Origin: Lentzea cavernae
GTDB lineage: Bacteria; Actinomycetota; Actinomycetes; Mycobacteriales; Pseudonocardiaceae
NCBI RefSeq assembly: GCF_014653695.1
Contig: NZ_BNAR01000006.1
Location: forward strand, 476,551-540,550
Direction of reading: 5' to 3'
DNA: 64,000 nt
The notes below the pieces were generated by a model. That model was not told where the DNA came from, made no database searches, and was given only the letters and a program-made list of their open reading frames with translations. The translations under genes were made by a program, and so were the position numbers. Shown one piece after another: positions 23,565-32,861 of this stretch. Position 1 is the first letter of the stretch; every line of letters begins with the position of its first letter.

Positions 23565-25396
23565 TGTCCCCCTCGCCCCTCGCACAGCGCTGGGCGGCTG
23601 TTCTGATCGAGAGCGCGTACTCGCCGATGTCACGGCGGAAGCTGACGCAGCACCTCGAGGAACACGCCGCCCGGCTGCGTGCCGGGCAAGCAGCGGTCGC
23701 CATCGGCGAATGGCTGGTGCGCAAGCGCTTCACCGGTCCCGACTCGTTGCGGCGCACGCTGGAGGTCCTCGCACCGGAGTTCTCGCCGGAGGTGCTCGGG
23801 GCGCTCGCGTCCGGGTACGTGCGGGCCACGCGCGACCAGTTGTTCGCCGAGCAGGAGAAGGTCAAGGACTCCCTGCTGAAGGCCGTCGAAGCCGCACAAC
23901 GCGACCTGCACGACAGCGAGGCCCGGTTCGCCCAGGTCTTCGCGACGACGGCGGTCGGTATCGCGATCTTCGACCTGCACGGCGCGGTCGTGGAGGCGAA
24001 CGAGGCGCTGGCGGCGATCCTCGGCCACGAGGAGATGCCGAAGGAGCTGTTCACCGAACCGGACGCGGCCGCGCTGGCGGCGGCGTGCCGGCGGATGATC
24101 GAGTCCTCTGTGGACACCGACAGGCGCGAGTGGGAGCTCACCCGCGGCAACGGCGACACGGTGTGGGCGAACGTGGTGCTGTCCGTGCTGCGCGGCTCGA
24201 ACGGGACGGCGAGGTTCCACGTCGCGCTGGTCGAGGACGTGACCGAACAGCGGATGCTGCAGGAGTGGCTGCGCCACCAGTCGCTGACCGACCTGCTGAC
24301 GGGCCTGCCGAACCGGGCGTCCTTCACGGACAAGCTGGAGTCCGCGCTCGCGACCGGCGAGCCGTACACGCTGGGGTACCTGGACGTCGACAGCCTGACG
24401 ATCGTCAACGACGGCCTGGGGTACGCGGCCGGGGACGCCGTGCTCGTCGAGGTGGCGCGACGGTTGCGGTTCGTGCTGCCGGACGCGGTGGTGGCGCGGG
24501 TCGGCGGCGACGAGTTCGTGGTGCTGATCCACGGCTCCCCCGACGTCGCGGCGCTGGCGGCGACGATCGACGAGGAGCTGTCCGAGCCGGTGTACCTGGA
24601 GGGCGCGGGCGTCGCGGTGTCGACGTCGATCGGCTTCGTGCACACCTCCGGCCCCGGCGTGGACCCGACGGCGGTGCTGCGGCGCGCGCATTCGACGTTG
24701 CGCAGGGCCGAGACCGGCGGCAAGAGGCAGTGGGGCATCTACGACCACGAGGCCGACACGGCCGACCGCACCCGGTTCGCGCGGATCGCGGCGATGCCCG
24801 GCGCCTTCGAGAACGGCGAGATCACCGTGGAGTACGCGCCGGTGTCGTGGATCTCGGGCCCGCTCGCCTTCGTGGAGGCCTCCGTGCGCTGGGGTGCGAG
24901 CCTGCACGACGACGTGGTGGCCTACGCGGACGCTCTCGGCCTGGCCGCACGGGTCGGGCGGCTGGTGCTGCAGGACGCCTGCTCCCGCGGTGAGCCGGTG
25001 CTGATCAGGCTGTCGCGCGACCAGTCACGCGACCCGGACCTCGCGGCGCACGTGCGGTCCACGTTGCGGGCGAGCTCGTTCCCGGCGTCGTCGTTGTTCC
25101 TGGCGCTCGACGTGCGGGCGATGCCGGACGGCGAGGAGAACCTCGAGGTGTTGCACGACATGGGCGTGCACGTGCTGCTGCACGAGTTCGGCGGCGGGTT
25201 CGCCGGGCTGTCCACTGTGGACCGCAGTCCGGTCTGGGGAGTCCGGCTGGCACGGCCGCCTTCGGAACGGCTGGCGCGGCAGGGACTCTCGCTCATGGTG
25301 CCGCTGCTGCGCTCGGCCGGCGTGCACGTCATCGGCGGGCCGGGTGACCCGGACGAGCTCCAGGCGCTCGGGGTCGACCTGGTGGTCTCGCGGTGA
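23564..25396 (+). CDS. PAS-GGDEF protein with degenerate EAL-like domain (c-di-GMP signalling)
   Basis: A 610-residue cytosolic signalling protein. Residues 1-110 are a helical N-terminal domain; about 118-230 a PAS domain (FAQVFATTAVGIAIFDLHGA); about 236-385 GGDEF with TDLLTGLPNRASF and an intact GGDEF at 314-318, so it should make c-di-GMP. The C-terminal 220 residues resemble an EAL domain but carry FVEASVRW for EALxRW and LHEFGGGFAGLS for DDFGxGxSSL, so phosphodiesterase activity is probably lost. The layout recalls the Streptomyces Cdg/Rmd proteins. No TM segments were seen. ATG at 23564. Confidence 0.88.
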   Translation: MSPSPLAQRWAAVLIESAYSPMSRRKLTQHLEEHAARLRAGQAAVAIGEWLVRKRFTGPDSLRRTLEVLAPEFSPEVLGALASGYVRATRDQLFAEQEKVKDSLLKAVEAAQRDLHDSEARFAQVFATTAVGIAIFDLHGAVVEANEALAAILGHEEMPKELFTEPDAAALAAACRRMIESSVDTDRREWELTRGNGDTVWANVVLSVLRGSNGTARFHVALVEDVTEQRMLQEWLRHQSLTDLLTGLPNRASFTDKLESALATGEPYTLGYLDVDSLTIVNDGLGYAAGDAVLVEVARRLRFVLPDAVVARVGGDEFVVLIHGSPDVAALAATIDEELSEPVYLEGAGVAVSTSIGFVHTSGPGVDPTAVLRRAHSTLRRAETGGKRQWGIYDHEADTADRTRFARIAAMPGAFENGEITVEYAPVSWISGPLAFVEASVRWGASLHDDVVAYADALGLAARVGRLVLQDACSRGEPVLIRLSRDQSRDPDLAAHVRSTLRASSFPASSLFLALDVRAMPDGEENLEVLHDMGVHVLLHEFGGGFAGLSTVDRSPVWGVRLARPPSERLARQGLSLMVPLLRSAGVHVIGGPGDPDELQALGVDLVVSR

Positions 25397-25430
25397 GTGG
25401 TTGTGGCCGTCAGGGAGACCACAACCACTC
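25395..25430. terminator. Bidirectional terminator hairpin
   Basis: GAGTGGTTGTGG (25395-25406) and CCACAACCACTC (25419-25430) form a perfect 12-bp stem with a 12-nt loop, beginning in the stop codon of the GGDEF gene and ending 9 nt before the end of the convergent snapalysin gene. There is no T tract, as is usual for actinomycete terminators. Confidence 0.75.
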
Positions 25431-25439
25431 GACGGCTGA

Positions 25440-25961
25440 CTAGGCCGCGTCCTCGAACGTCGTGGCCTGGACGGTCGCGGATCCGCCGAAGTTGCGGACG
25501 ACCTGGGCCTTCTCCGCGGCGTTCGGGTTGGCGTTCTTGCACGACGTGCCGGCGCTGGCACCAGACATCAGGTCGGTGCACAGACCCGTCCGGCGGTCCG
25601 GCAGGCCCAGGATGTGGCCGAGCTCGTGCGCGGCGATCCTGACCTTGTCGTGGCCTTCGGTGACGGCCTGGCGGCCCATCCAGACCCGGCCGTTGCCGAG
25701 GCTGGTCGTCTGGGCACGGGGCCACCCGTTGTCCGCGACGATGGTGATGTTGACGGAACCGCTGTTCCGCTTCACCAGCTTCACGGTGTTGGGCAGCTGC
25801 GTGTTCCACACGTTCGCGCCGGCGTCGACGGACGCCACGAACTCAGCGGCTCCGGCCGAGTTGTAGTAGAGCGTGCGGGGCGCGGCTTCCGCGGTGCCGA
25901 TGAGACCGACCGACATGGCGGCGGCACTCGCGACAACAGCGATTGTTTTGCGCAGGGACAC
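25440..25961 (-). CDS. Snapalysin-family (M7) secreted zinc metalloprotease
   Basis: A 173-residue protein with a Sec signal peptide (SLRKTIAVVASAAAMSVGLI, cleavage near AEA-AP) and a compact zinc protease domain. The aspzincin-type site is complete: HELGHILGLPD, followed by the family loop RTGLCTDLMSGASAGTSC with two of the cysteines that form disulfides. Matches Streptomyces small neutral protease in size and layout. In Streptomyces these genes often have a LysR activator beside them; none is here. Upstream 25962-26248 is non-coding. Confidence 0.93.
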   Translation of the reverse strand: MSLRKTIAVVASAAAMSVGLIGTAEAAPRTLYYNSAGAAEFVASVDAGANVWNTQLPNTVKLVKRNSGSVNITIVADNGWPRAQTTSLGNGRVWMGRQAVTEGHDKVRIAAHELGHILGLPDRRTGLCTDLMSGASAGTSCKNANPNAAEKAQVVRNFGGSATVQATTFEDAA

Positions 25962-26246
25962 AGGAATCTCCTCGCAATGCAGGGTGATTGCACCCCGACT
26001 GTATCGCTGCGGCGTTGGCGCACAAGAAGAGTCAAGTGTGAAGCGGCGCTGGCACGGTCAAGTGCGTTCGTAGGTGATCTTCCGCCGCGCATCGCCGGCG
26101 TGCCGCCTGGTGAGCGGAAACGCGCCCTACGACCGGACCTGGCGCGCACACCCGCCACGGACAGGGCGCGGCCGAACGGGCGAATAACTGTTCACACGCG
26201 ACTGGTTCTGATGGACCGGAAGGCGGAGCGTTCCCGCACAACGCGA
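25962..26246. other. Intergenic region without a gene
   Basis: About 285 bp upstream of the snapalysin start. The strand-reading frames have no plausible start with a ribosome binding site. It must contain the snapalysin promoter. A small hairpin (GGGTG-ATTG-CACCC, near 25983-25996) lies about 25 bp upstream of that gene. Otherwise nothing recognisable. Confidence 0.6.
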
Positions 26247-26277
26247 ACGGGGCCGGTGCGCGTGGCACCGGCCCCGT
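26247..26277 (-). terminator. Terminator of the conservon operon
   Basis: ACGGGGCCGGTGC (26247-26259), loop GCGTG, GCACCGGCCCCGT (26265-26277): a perfect 13-bp GC-rich stem located 20 nt past the stop codon of the CvnD GTPase gene on the minus strand. No gene on the plus strand ends here, so it serves the conservon. Confidence 0.85.
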
Positions 26278-26296
26278 GTCCTCCGCGGGAGCGGGT

Positions 26297-26893
26297 CTAA
26301 GCGAACGACGGCTGGCGCAGCGCGTGCTCCACCAACGCGATCAGGATCTGCTTCGTCGACTGCCGGTTCCGTGCGTCGCAAGGAATTATCGGCACCGACG
26401 ACGGGATCGTCAGCGCGTCGCGGATCTCCTCGGCCCGGTGGTGCATGAGGCCGTCGAAGCAGTTCACCGCGATCACGTACGGCAGGTCGCGGTCCTCGAA
26501 GAAGTCGATGGGCGCGAACGCGTCGTCGATCCTGCGGGTGTCGACCATGACCACGGCGCCGATCGCGCCGCGGACCAGGTCGTCCCACATGAACCAGAAC
26601 CGGTGCTGACCGGGCGTGCCGAACAGGTACAGGATCAGGTCCCTGTCGAGCGAGACCCTGCCGAAGTCCATGGCCACCGTGGTGGTCACCTTGTCCGGCA
26701 CGTGCGACAGGTCGTCGACGCCGACCGAGGCCTGGGTCATCACGGCCTCGGTCGTCAGCGGGGTGATCTCGGAGACCGACCCGACGAACGTCGTCTTGCC
26801 GACGCCGAACCCACCCGCGACGACGATCTTCGACGACATCACGTTCAGGTCGGCCCCAGGTGACCCCGGACGACCCGGAGCACCGTTGCTCAT
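26297..26893 (-). CDS. cvnD: Conservon GTP-binding protein (CvnD family)
   Basis: A 198-residue Ras-like GTPase of the actinomycete conservons. P-loop GGFGVGKTT at about 27-35; switch II region GTPGQHRFWFMWDDLVRGAI; the specificity loop near AVNCFDGL replaces NKxD. It begins with about 20 extra flexible residues rich in Gly and Pro. It is last in the operon, 16 nt after the roadblock gene. In complete conservons a DUF742 protein (CvnC) would lie between CvnB and CvnD; it is absent here. Confidence 0.9.
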   Translation of the reverse strand: MSNGAPGRPGSPGADLNVMSSKIVVAGGFGVGKTTFVGSVSEITPLTTEAVMTQASVGVDDLSHVPDKVTTTVAMDFGRVSLDRDLILYLFGTPGQHRFWFMWDDLVRGAIGAVVMVDTRRIDDAFAPIDFFEDRDLPYVIAVNCFDGLMHHRAEEIRDALTIPSSVPIIPCDARNRQSTKQILIALVEHALRQPSFA

Positions 26894-26909
26894 GGGAACT
26901 TCTCTCTAC

Positions 26910-27332
26910 TCAGGCTCGCATGGAGACGTGCAGCTGGGCTCTGATCTCCGGCGTGAGCTGGAGGCCGACCCGCTCGACGAGGCGGGTCATCGCGTACCCG
27001 ATGAGCCCGATGTCGCAGTTGGGCGCGGCGAGCACGGCGAGGCAGGACCCGTCGCTGATGGACATCAGGAAGAGATAACCCCGCTCCATCTCGACGACGG
27101 TCTGCTTGACCTCACCGGCCTCGAAGCAGCGCGCCGCGCCGAGGTTCAGCGAGACCAGTCCGGACGAGACGGCGGCGAGCTGCTCCGCGCGGTCGTGCGG
27201 CAGACGGTCCGACGATGCGAGCAACAGGCCGTCGGCGGAGACGACGATCGCGTGCGCGACACCGGCCACCCTGCTGACGAAGTCCTCGACCAGCCAGCTG
27301 AAGTTGTCCAGTTCCTCAGTCGCGGTGGTCAC
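26910..27332 (-). CDS. cvnB: Roadblock/LC7 domain protein (CvnB family)
   Basis: A 140-residue roadblock/LC7 protein beginning [20 protein letters not shown], followed by [20 protein letters not shown], the classical family opening. GTG at 27332 overlaps the cvnA stop (GTGA). Conservon roadblock proteins interact with the sensor kinase and regulate the GTPase, in the manner of GTPase-activating adaptors. The end carries [12 protein letters not shown]. Confidence 0.9.
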   Translation of the reverse strand: MTTATEELDNFSWLVEDFVSRVAGVAHAIVVSADGLLLASSDRLPHDRAEQLAAVSSGLVSLNLGAARCFEAGEVKQTVVEMERGYLFLMSISDGSCLAVLAAPNCDIGLIGYAMTRLVERVGLQLTPEIRAQLHVSMRA

Positions 27333-30112
27333 TGGCGTTCCCTTTCTGCGATCACGGGGATGCCTCCGACGGCCGAGTCGAAGAGCGAGTCTCGGCCCAT
27401 CTGGACACCCTTCTGGTACGTGGCGAACCGCTGGCGCAACCGGTCGGCCGACCGGCCGGGGATGGCCGCGGCGGTCGCCAGCGCAGGCGCCGGTGACGAC
27501 GGCTTGGGCAGCGACCCGGGGACCAGGCGCGCCTTCGGGACGCGCTTGGGCAGACCGTTCTCCGTCGTTTCCGCGGCCGCGCCCTTGTCCAGAGCGCCCG
27601 CTGCCTTCCAGCCGTCGTCCGCGGCGCCCCAGTCGGAGTCTGCGTAGTCGGCCACCGCGCGCGGTACCGCCGTTGGTGCCTCGATCTTCACGGTCTCCGC
27701 CGAACGCTGCCGCTTGGGCAGGCCGTTCACGGTGGCGGGCTCCGCGTCGTCCGGTTCCTCGTACTGGACGGGCTCCGGCTCCGCTGCCGGGGCGACGTCC
27801 TTCGTGGAGGGTTCGGGCGCCGAGGGGGTCTGGAACCACCTCGACAGGTCGTCGTGCGAGATCAGCGGCTCGTCGACGATGGCGGGGAAGATCTCCGTGG
27901 CCGGCTCGGACGGACGCTCGACCGGCGGTTCGTAGGTGTACCCGTCCTCGGCGGCCTTCTCGTCCGCCTCGATCCGCGCGGTGAACAGGCCGTCGGTCGA
28001 CGTCTGCTCGATGCGGTGGCGGCCGGAGTTCTCCTCCTCGGTCGCGGGCCCCGGCACGTGGACCGGGTGCTCCGGCGTCCACTTCGGAACACCGGACAGG
28101 CCTTCGCCCGTGCTGGTGGTCTCACTGGCCGGCGCGGGCGCGGGCGGCAGGGGCAGCGCGGGCGCCGCTCCCTTGTGCAGCAACGAGACCGGCAGGATCA
28201 CCTGGGCGGTGACTCCACCCTCTATGTCGTCGTTGTTCGCCAGCGTCACGCGGATCTCGTGGCGGTTCGCGAGCTGACCGACCACGAACAGGCCCATCTC
28301 GCGGGCCACCGAGACGTCGACCTCCGGCGGCTCGGCGAGCTTCGCGTTGAACTCGGCGACCTCGTGCTCCTGGATGCCGACACCGCGGTCGTGGATGCGG
28401 ATGGCGACCTCGCCCTTGCGGGTCTCTATCGTCCGCACCGTCACCTTGGTGGTGGGCTTGGAGAACGCCGTCGCGTTGTCGAGCAGCTCGGCGACGAGGT
28501 GCGCGAGGTCGTTGACCACGCGGCCCTGCACCATGAGCTCCGGCGTCGGCGCGATCTGGACGCGCGCGTACTTCTCCACCTCGGACACCGCGGCGCCGAG
28601 CACCTCGGCGATCGCGACGGGACGGGTGACGCGGCGGTTGACCGTCGTGCCGGAGAGCACCAGCAGGTTCTCGCTGTTGCGGCGCATCTGCGTCGCGAGG
28701 TGGTCGAGCTCGAACAGCGACGCCAGGTGGTCCGGGTCCTGCTCGTCCTGCTCGAGCCGGTCGATGACGCTGATCTGCCGTTCCACCAACGCCTGCGAGC
28801 GCCGCGACAAGTTGATGAACATGTCGTTGACGTTCGCGCGCAGTGCCACCTGCTCGACGGCGAGGCGGACGGCTTCGCGCTGCACGAGGTCGAACGCCCG
28901 CGCGACCTGCCCGACCTCCTCGGTGGTGTTGATCGGCACCGGGACGATCGCCTCCTCGGCGGCGCGTTCCGGTTCGCGGTGCGACCGGATTCGCTTGATC
29001 GCCTCGGGAAGCTGGTTGCGGGCCACGTCGAGAGCGCTGCGGCGCAGCACGCGCAGCGGCCTCAGCATGGACTGCGCGACCATCGCCATGAGACCGAACG
29101 CGATCAGCAGCGAGATGGCGACCAGTGCCGCGTCACGCCACGCGTCCGAACGAGCCGTGTCGGCGAGACGCGTGGTCGTCGCGTCGGCCTGGCCCTCCAG
29201 GTCGGCGGCGACCTCGCGAACCAGGTTCGCGGTGTTCTGGCCCTCCTTGAGGACCTCGGCGTCCGTGATGGACACCGGCTTGCGCTCGAAGTCCTGCGCG
29301 AGCGCGAGCCGCACCAGCCGGTTGCGACCGTCCACGGACGCACCGGACACCTTGTCCTGGAACCGCTGCCTGTTCTCCGCCGACGCCGCGGCGTTGAACT
29401 CGGTGAACGCCGCGTCCAGACGGGACTGCGCGGACCGCAGCTCGTCCGCGGCACCGGGAGCGAAACTCCGGCGCAGCGCGGTGGACGTCAGGATCGAGTT
29501 CTGCTGGCCGAGCTGCTCCTGCGCGGAGTAGAGCGCCTGCGCGGCGGCGACCAGCGGAACGATCTGCGGTTCGCTGAGGCTCGAGATCGCGGCGCGGTGC
29601 ACCTGACCGAGCGAAGCGATGATCTGGTTGTACGCCGCGATCACCGCGATGTCGGGATATTTCGTGCTCAGCAGCGTGACGCGCAAGCTGCCCAGTCCGT
29701 CGAGGGACTGCAGCGACTTGGTGAACGTCTCCTGCAAGGGCGCGCTCAAGGCCGTGGCCGTCGCGCCGGATTCCCTGTACTTGCCCAATTCCACATCGGT
29801 GAGGCCCGTGCGGGCGGCGTGCTCGGGGCACGCGTTCTGCCTGCCTGCGCCGACACACTGCACTGCCCAGTCACGTTCGACCTGTAGAGCGTTTTCCACC
29901 TTCGCGGCCTGGTGGCTCACGGCGAGCTCGCGCTGGACGTTGCCGAAGAGTTCGACGTCGTCGAGCTGGGTGTTCAGCCGCAGGCCCGCGAGAGTCGCGG
30001 TGCTCAGGGCCGGAACTAGCAACACCACTGCGAGCTTGCTCCGCAACCGCCAGTTGCGTAGGCGGAACCGGTCGATGCCTCGCTGGTCCTCACGACCGCG
30101 CACCGTCAACAC
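27329..30112 (-). CDS. cvnA: Conservon sensor histidine-kinase-like protein (CvnA) with nitrate/nitrite-sensing-type domain
   Basis: A 927-residue membrane protein. TM1 about residues 22-42 ([19 protein letters not shown]), an extracytoplasmic NIT-like helical sensor (about 50-325), TM2 about 325-350 ([19 protein letters not shown]), a HAMP-like linker, a coiled region with [16 protein letters not shown], an HATPase_c domain (N box [15 protein letters not shown] box [11 protein letters not shown]), then about 270 residues of Pro/Ala/Glu-rich disordered tail. The exact start (GTG 30112 or one 3 codons on) is uncertain. First gene of the operon; partners are cvnB and cvnD. Confidence 0.9.
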   Translation of the reverse strand: MLTVRGREDQRGIDRFRLRNWRLRSKLAVVLLVPALSTATLAGLRLNTQLDDVELFGNVQRELAVSHQAAKVENALQVERDWAVQCVGAGRQNACPEHAARTGLTDVELGKYRESGATATALSAPLQETFTKSLQSLDGLGSLRVTLLSTKYPDIAVIAAYNQIIASLGQVHRAAISSLSEPQIVPLVAAAQALYSAQEQLGQQNSILTSTALRRSFAPGAADELRSAQSRLDAAFTEFNAAASAENRQRFQDKVSGASVDGRNRLVRLALAQDFERKPVSITDAEVLKEGQNTANLVREVAADLEGQADATTTRLADTARSDAWRDAALVAISLLIAFGLMAMVAQSMLRPLRVLRRSALDVARNQLPEAIKRIRSHREPERAAEEAIVPVPINTTEEVGQVARAFDLVQREAVRLAVEQVALRANVNDMFINLSRRSQALVERQISVIDRLEQDEQDPDHLASLFELDHLATQMRRNSENLLVLSGTTVNRRVTRPVAIAEVLGAAVSEVEKYARVQIAPTPELMVQGRVVNDLAHLVAELLDNATAFSKPTTKVTVRTIETRKGEVAIRIHDRGVGIQEHEVAEFNAKLAEPPEVDVSVAREMGLFVVGQLANRHEIRVTLANNDDIEGGVTAQVILPVSLLHKGAAPALPLPPAPAPASETTSTGEGLSGVPKWTPEHPVHVPGPATEEENSGRHRIEQTSTDGLFTARIEADEKAAEDGYTYEPPVERPSEPATEIFPAIVDEPLISHDDLSRWFQTPSAPEPSTKDVAPAAEPEPVQYEEPDDAEPATVNGLPKRQRSAETVKIEAPTAVPRAVADYADSDWGAADDGWKAAGALDKGAAAETTENGLPKRVPKARLVPGSLPKPSSPAPALATAAAIPGRSADRLRQRFATYQKGVQMGRDSLFDSAVGGIPVIAERERQ

Positions 30113-30272
30113 TCCCCGCCCCGTTTAATAGCAGCAAACCTGGTGGATCTTGGAGTAAAACACGCTGTCCTCATACCGCCGTTCGGACGACAAAACGCTG
30201 GTTCGAGAATCAACAACTTTGCACTGCGCGGCTAAACGGCCCCCGCGCGATAATTCTTATGGCGGAAACGAT

Positions 30273-30317
30273 CGCGCGGGTGACCGCGATCACGGCCTGA
30301 TCACAGTCACCCGCGCG
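30273..30317 (-). terminator. Terminator after the SsuA-like binding protein gene
   Basis: CGCGCGGGTGAC (30273-30284) and GTCACCCGCGCG (30306-30317) are perfect 12-bp inverted arms; the 21-nt loop itself contains a second pair (GATCA/TGATC). The hairpin starts 6 nt past the stop at 30323 on the minus strand. The remaining 155 bp up to 30112 must hold the cvnA promoter. Confidence 0.8.
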
Positions 30318-30322
30318 GTTCG

Positions 30323-31339
30323 TCAACTGCCGGAGGGCTGGATGAGCATCGGCTTGACGTCGAGCTCCTTGTCCAGCATCTCGTAGCGCTGCATCAGCTG
30401 GACGACGCGCTGCAGGCGCGTCGCGTCGAGCGTCGTCGGGAAGGCGCCGAAGTGGACAAGACCTGCGGTTTCCTTGTCGACCTTGGCGTACTCGACGAGC
30501 AGCGGCTCGACCGTGGGGCGGTCGGTCGCGTCAGCCTGACCCTTGGCCATCGCGCGCTGGAAGGCGGCGACGGTCTTGGGGTTGTTCTTGGCGAACTCGC
30601 CGCTGGTGGCGTAGCCGGCGATCGGGATGTTGTCGGTCGGGCCGGACGCGGCGTCCAGCACCTTGATCTGACCGGCGGCACGCTGGGCGCGGGTGATGAA
30701 CGGCTCGACCATGAAGGCGGCGTCAACGGTCTTGTTCTGGACCGCGGCCTGCATGTCCGGGAACGCCATCTCCTTGAACTTGACCGACTTCACGTCCACG
30801 TTCGCGGCCTCGAGAGTGGCCTTCGCGGTGAGCTCCGCGATGTTCCTGAACGTGTTGATGGCGATGGTCTTGCCGGCGAGGTCGGCAGGCGTCTTGATGG
30901 CCGAGTCGCCACCCGCCAAGATCAGGAACATGTCGGGTTTGGCCTGGTAGCCGTCGGAGATGAGCTTGATTCCGTCAACGGCCTTGGCGGTGTCCTTCGC
31001 CTGGGCGGCGAAGAACGAGACCCAGTTGCCGAACGTGAAGTCCAGCTCCTTGTTGACCAGACCGGGGATGGCCGCGGCTCCACCCTGGATGACCTTCAGG
31101 TCGACCTCGAGGCCTTCGGCCTTGAAGTATTCCTTCTTGATCGCCACGTGAACGGAGGCCACGTCGAGAATCGGCAGGACACCCAGGGTGATCTTGGCCT
31201 TCTCGACCGGGCCGCTGCTGTTCGCATCGGCCGGGGGTGCCTGCTCTTTGCCGCCGAGCGCACCACAGCTCGCCACAGTGGCGAGCAGCGTGGCAAGGGC
31301 GATGCCACGGATGGTCAGACGGCGGACTCTGCGAGTCAT
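30323..31339 (-). CDS. ABC transporter substrate-binding lipoprotein, SsuA/TauA (NMT1) family
   Basis: A 338-residue lipoprotein. Start at ATG 31339 (MTRRVRRLTIRGIALATLLA) followed by lipobox TVASC. The mature part shows the NMT1/SsuA pattern KITLGVLPILDVASVHVAIK, KEYFKAEGLEVDLKVIQGGA, then a domain with KTPADLAGKTIAINTFRNIA. These receptors serve nitrate, sulfonate, taurine, thiamine-precursor and aromatic acid uptake. Probable partner genes (ATPase and two permeases) lie at 33.8-36.1 kb on the same strand, separated by pobA and an IniB-like gene. Confidence 0.9.
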   Translation of the reverse strand: MTRRVRRLTIRGIALATLLATVASCGALGGKEQAPPADANSSGPVEKAKITLGVLPILDVASVHVAIKKEYFKAEGLEVDLKVIQGGAAAIPGLVNKELDFTFGNWVSFFAAQAKDTAKAVDGIKLISDGYQAKPDMFLILAGGDSAIKTPADLAGKTIAINTFRNIAELTAKATLEAANVDVKSVKFKEMAFPDMQAAVQNKTVDAAFMVEPFITRAQRAAGQIKVLDAASGPTDNIPIAGYATSGEFAKNNPKTVAAFQRAMAKGQADATDRPTVEPLLVEYAKVDKETAGLVHFGAFPTTLDATRLQRVVQLMQRYEMLDKELDVKPMLIQPSGS

Positions 31340-31516
31340 CGGGAGCACTCTCCTGTCGGAGCGGTGTCGTCGTTGCGGGGAATGATCGCGACGGTCAACC
31401 ACTCAGAGTAATGACGCTGCTCCAAAAGACCCCAGTTGACCGACACGAGCAGGTTCAAGTCCACTACCTGCGGTGAGCATCTAAGCACAGCAGGTCTAGG
31501 GCTAGGAGAACCCCAG

Positions 31517-32686
31517 TTGAAGCGCTCCGTGACCGTTGTCGGCGCAGGGCCGGCCGGTCTGACCTTGGCAAACCTGATCCAGCAGTCAGACATCGACTGC
31601 GTGGTGCTCGAAAGGGCTAGTCGAGCCCATGTGGAAACCCGGCCACGCGCGGGAGTCCTGGAGCACCGCTCTGTAACCATGTTGGAGTCACTCGGTCTGG
31701 CAGATCGTTTGCTGATGGAAGCAGACCGTCACGGAACGTGTGAATTCCGCGTGAGCGGCAGGGCGTTCCAGGTCTCGTACAGCGACCTCTACGGGGGCCG
31801 TGAGCACTTCGTCTACCCCCAGCAGGAAGTCGTCAAGGACCTCATCGGGGGATTTCTGGACAGGGGAGGTGACATCCGGTTCTCGGTCAGCGACGTGGAG
31901 CTGCGAGACCTGACGTCATCGAGGCCCTCTGTGGCCTTCACCAGCGAGGACGGCACTCGGGAGACCGTCGAGAGCGATTTTGTGGCAGGCTCTGACGGTT
32001 TTCACGGCGTGAGCCGGCCGTCCATTCCCGAGGGCGTGCTGACGGAGTTCACCCACCACCACGGGATTGAGTGGCTGACCATTCTCGCGGAAGCCCCTCC
32101 ATCGACTAAAGCGACCATTTACGCGCTGCACGACGACGGTTTCGCGGGACACATGCTGCGGTCCCCCTCGGTGTCCCGGTTCTATTTGCAGGTAGCGGTC
32201 GGAACAAAGGCTTCGGATTGGTCCGATGAACAGGTCTGGGAAGCACTCCACAAACGCTTCGCATTGCACGACTCGTCGTGGACGCTGACCGAAGGAAAGA
32301 TCATCGAGAAGCGCGTGCTCGACATGCGCAGCCATGTGGTCGAGCCGATGTCGTACGGCCGGCTGTACCTGATGGGTGACGCAGCACACATCATCACCCC
32401 GGTCGGCGCCAAGGGCATGAACCTCGCCATGAACGACGCCGCAACGTTCGGACGTGCGCTTATCGACTTCTACACCACCGGATCCGAGACCGGTCTCAAG
32501 ACCTACTCGGAGGACTGCCTGCGCCGCGTGTGGAGGGCTCAGGAATTTTCCCAGTGGATGGTGAACATGATCCACACCGATGTCAGCTCGCCCTTCTTCG
32601 GACGGTTGGCCCAAGCGAGGCTGGAGCACCTGGCGGAGTCCCCCGCCTACCGGGCGACCTTCGCGGAGAACTACGTCGGACCGTGA
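31517..32686 (+). CDS. pobA: 4-hydroxybenzoate 3-monooxygenase (FAD-dependent hydroxylase)
   Basis: A 389-residue group A flavin monooxygenase that would hydroxylate 4-hydroxybenzoate to protocatechuate with NAD(P)H and O2. GXGXXG is VVGAGPAGLTLANLI, the DG motif GSDGFHGVSR, the GD motif MGDAAHIITPVGAKGMNLA, all like PobA, and the length is right. TTG start at 31517 lies 6 nt after TAGGAGAA; longer upstream in-frame starts lack a site. Base composition is visibly poorer in G+C than the neighbours, suggesting transfer. No ring-cleavage genes are nearby. Confidence 0.87.
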   Translation: MKRSVTVVGAGPAGLTLANLIQQSDIDCVVLERASRAHVETRPRAGVLEHRSVTMLESLGLADRLLMEADRHGTCEFRVSGRAFQVSYSDLYGGREHFVYPQQEVVKDLIGGFLDRGGDIRFSVSDVELRDLTSSRPSVAFTSEDGTRETVESDFVAGSDGFHGVSRPSIPEGVLTEFTHHHGIEWLTILAEAPPSTKATIYALHDDGFAGHMLRSPSVSRFYLQVAVGTKASDWSDEQVWEALHKRFALHDSSWTLTEGKIIEKRVLDMRSHVVEPMSYGRLYLMGDAAHIITPVGAKGMNLAMNDAATFGRALIDFYTTGSETGLKTYSEDCLRRVWRAQEFSQWMVNMIHTDVSSPFFGRLAQARLEHLAESPAYRATFAENYVGP

Positions 32687-32861
32687 CACAAAAGTCCCAC
32701 CCTCAGGGGTGAAATCCCCGCCCCCCTAACGGGTGACGCCCATCCCCCTAGGGATCTCGCTAAGTCACAATCTGGGGCCAACTCCCGATGCAGGGGGATG
32801 TCGTTCGTCCATACGGTTCAACACGACATCCCCCGATCCAGCTACAGGAGCTTGAGTTTCC

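Noticed and set aside
26910..27332. DUF742 (cvnC) fused to the roadblock protein or GTPase
   Set aside because: The roadblock protein is of normal length and the extra GTPase N-terminus is only about 20 Gly/Pro-rich residues, so no DUF742 domain is present.
31436..31516. Upstream start giving pobA 27 extra residues
   Set aside because: No ribosome binding site, and homologous proteins begin at the position of the TTG at 31517, which has TAGGAGAA in front.
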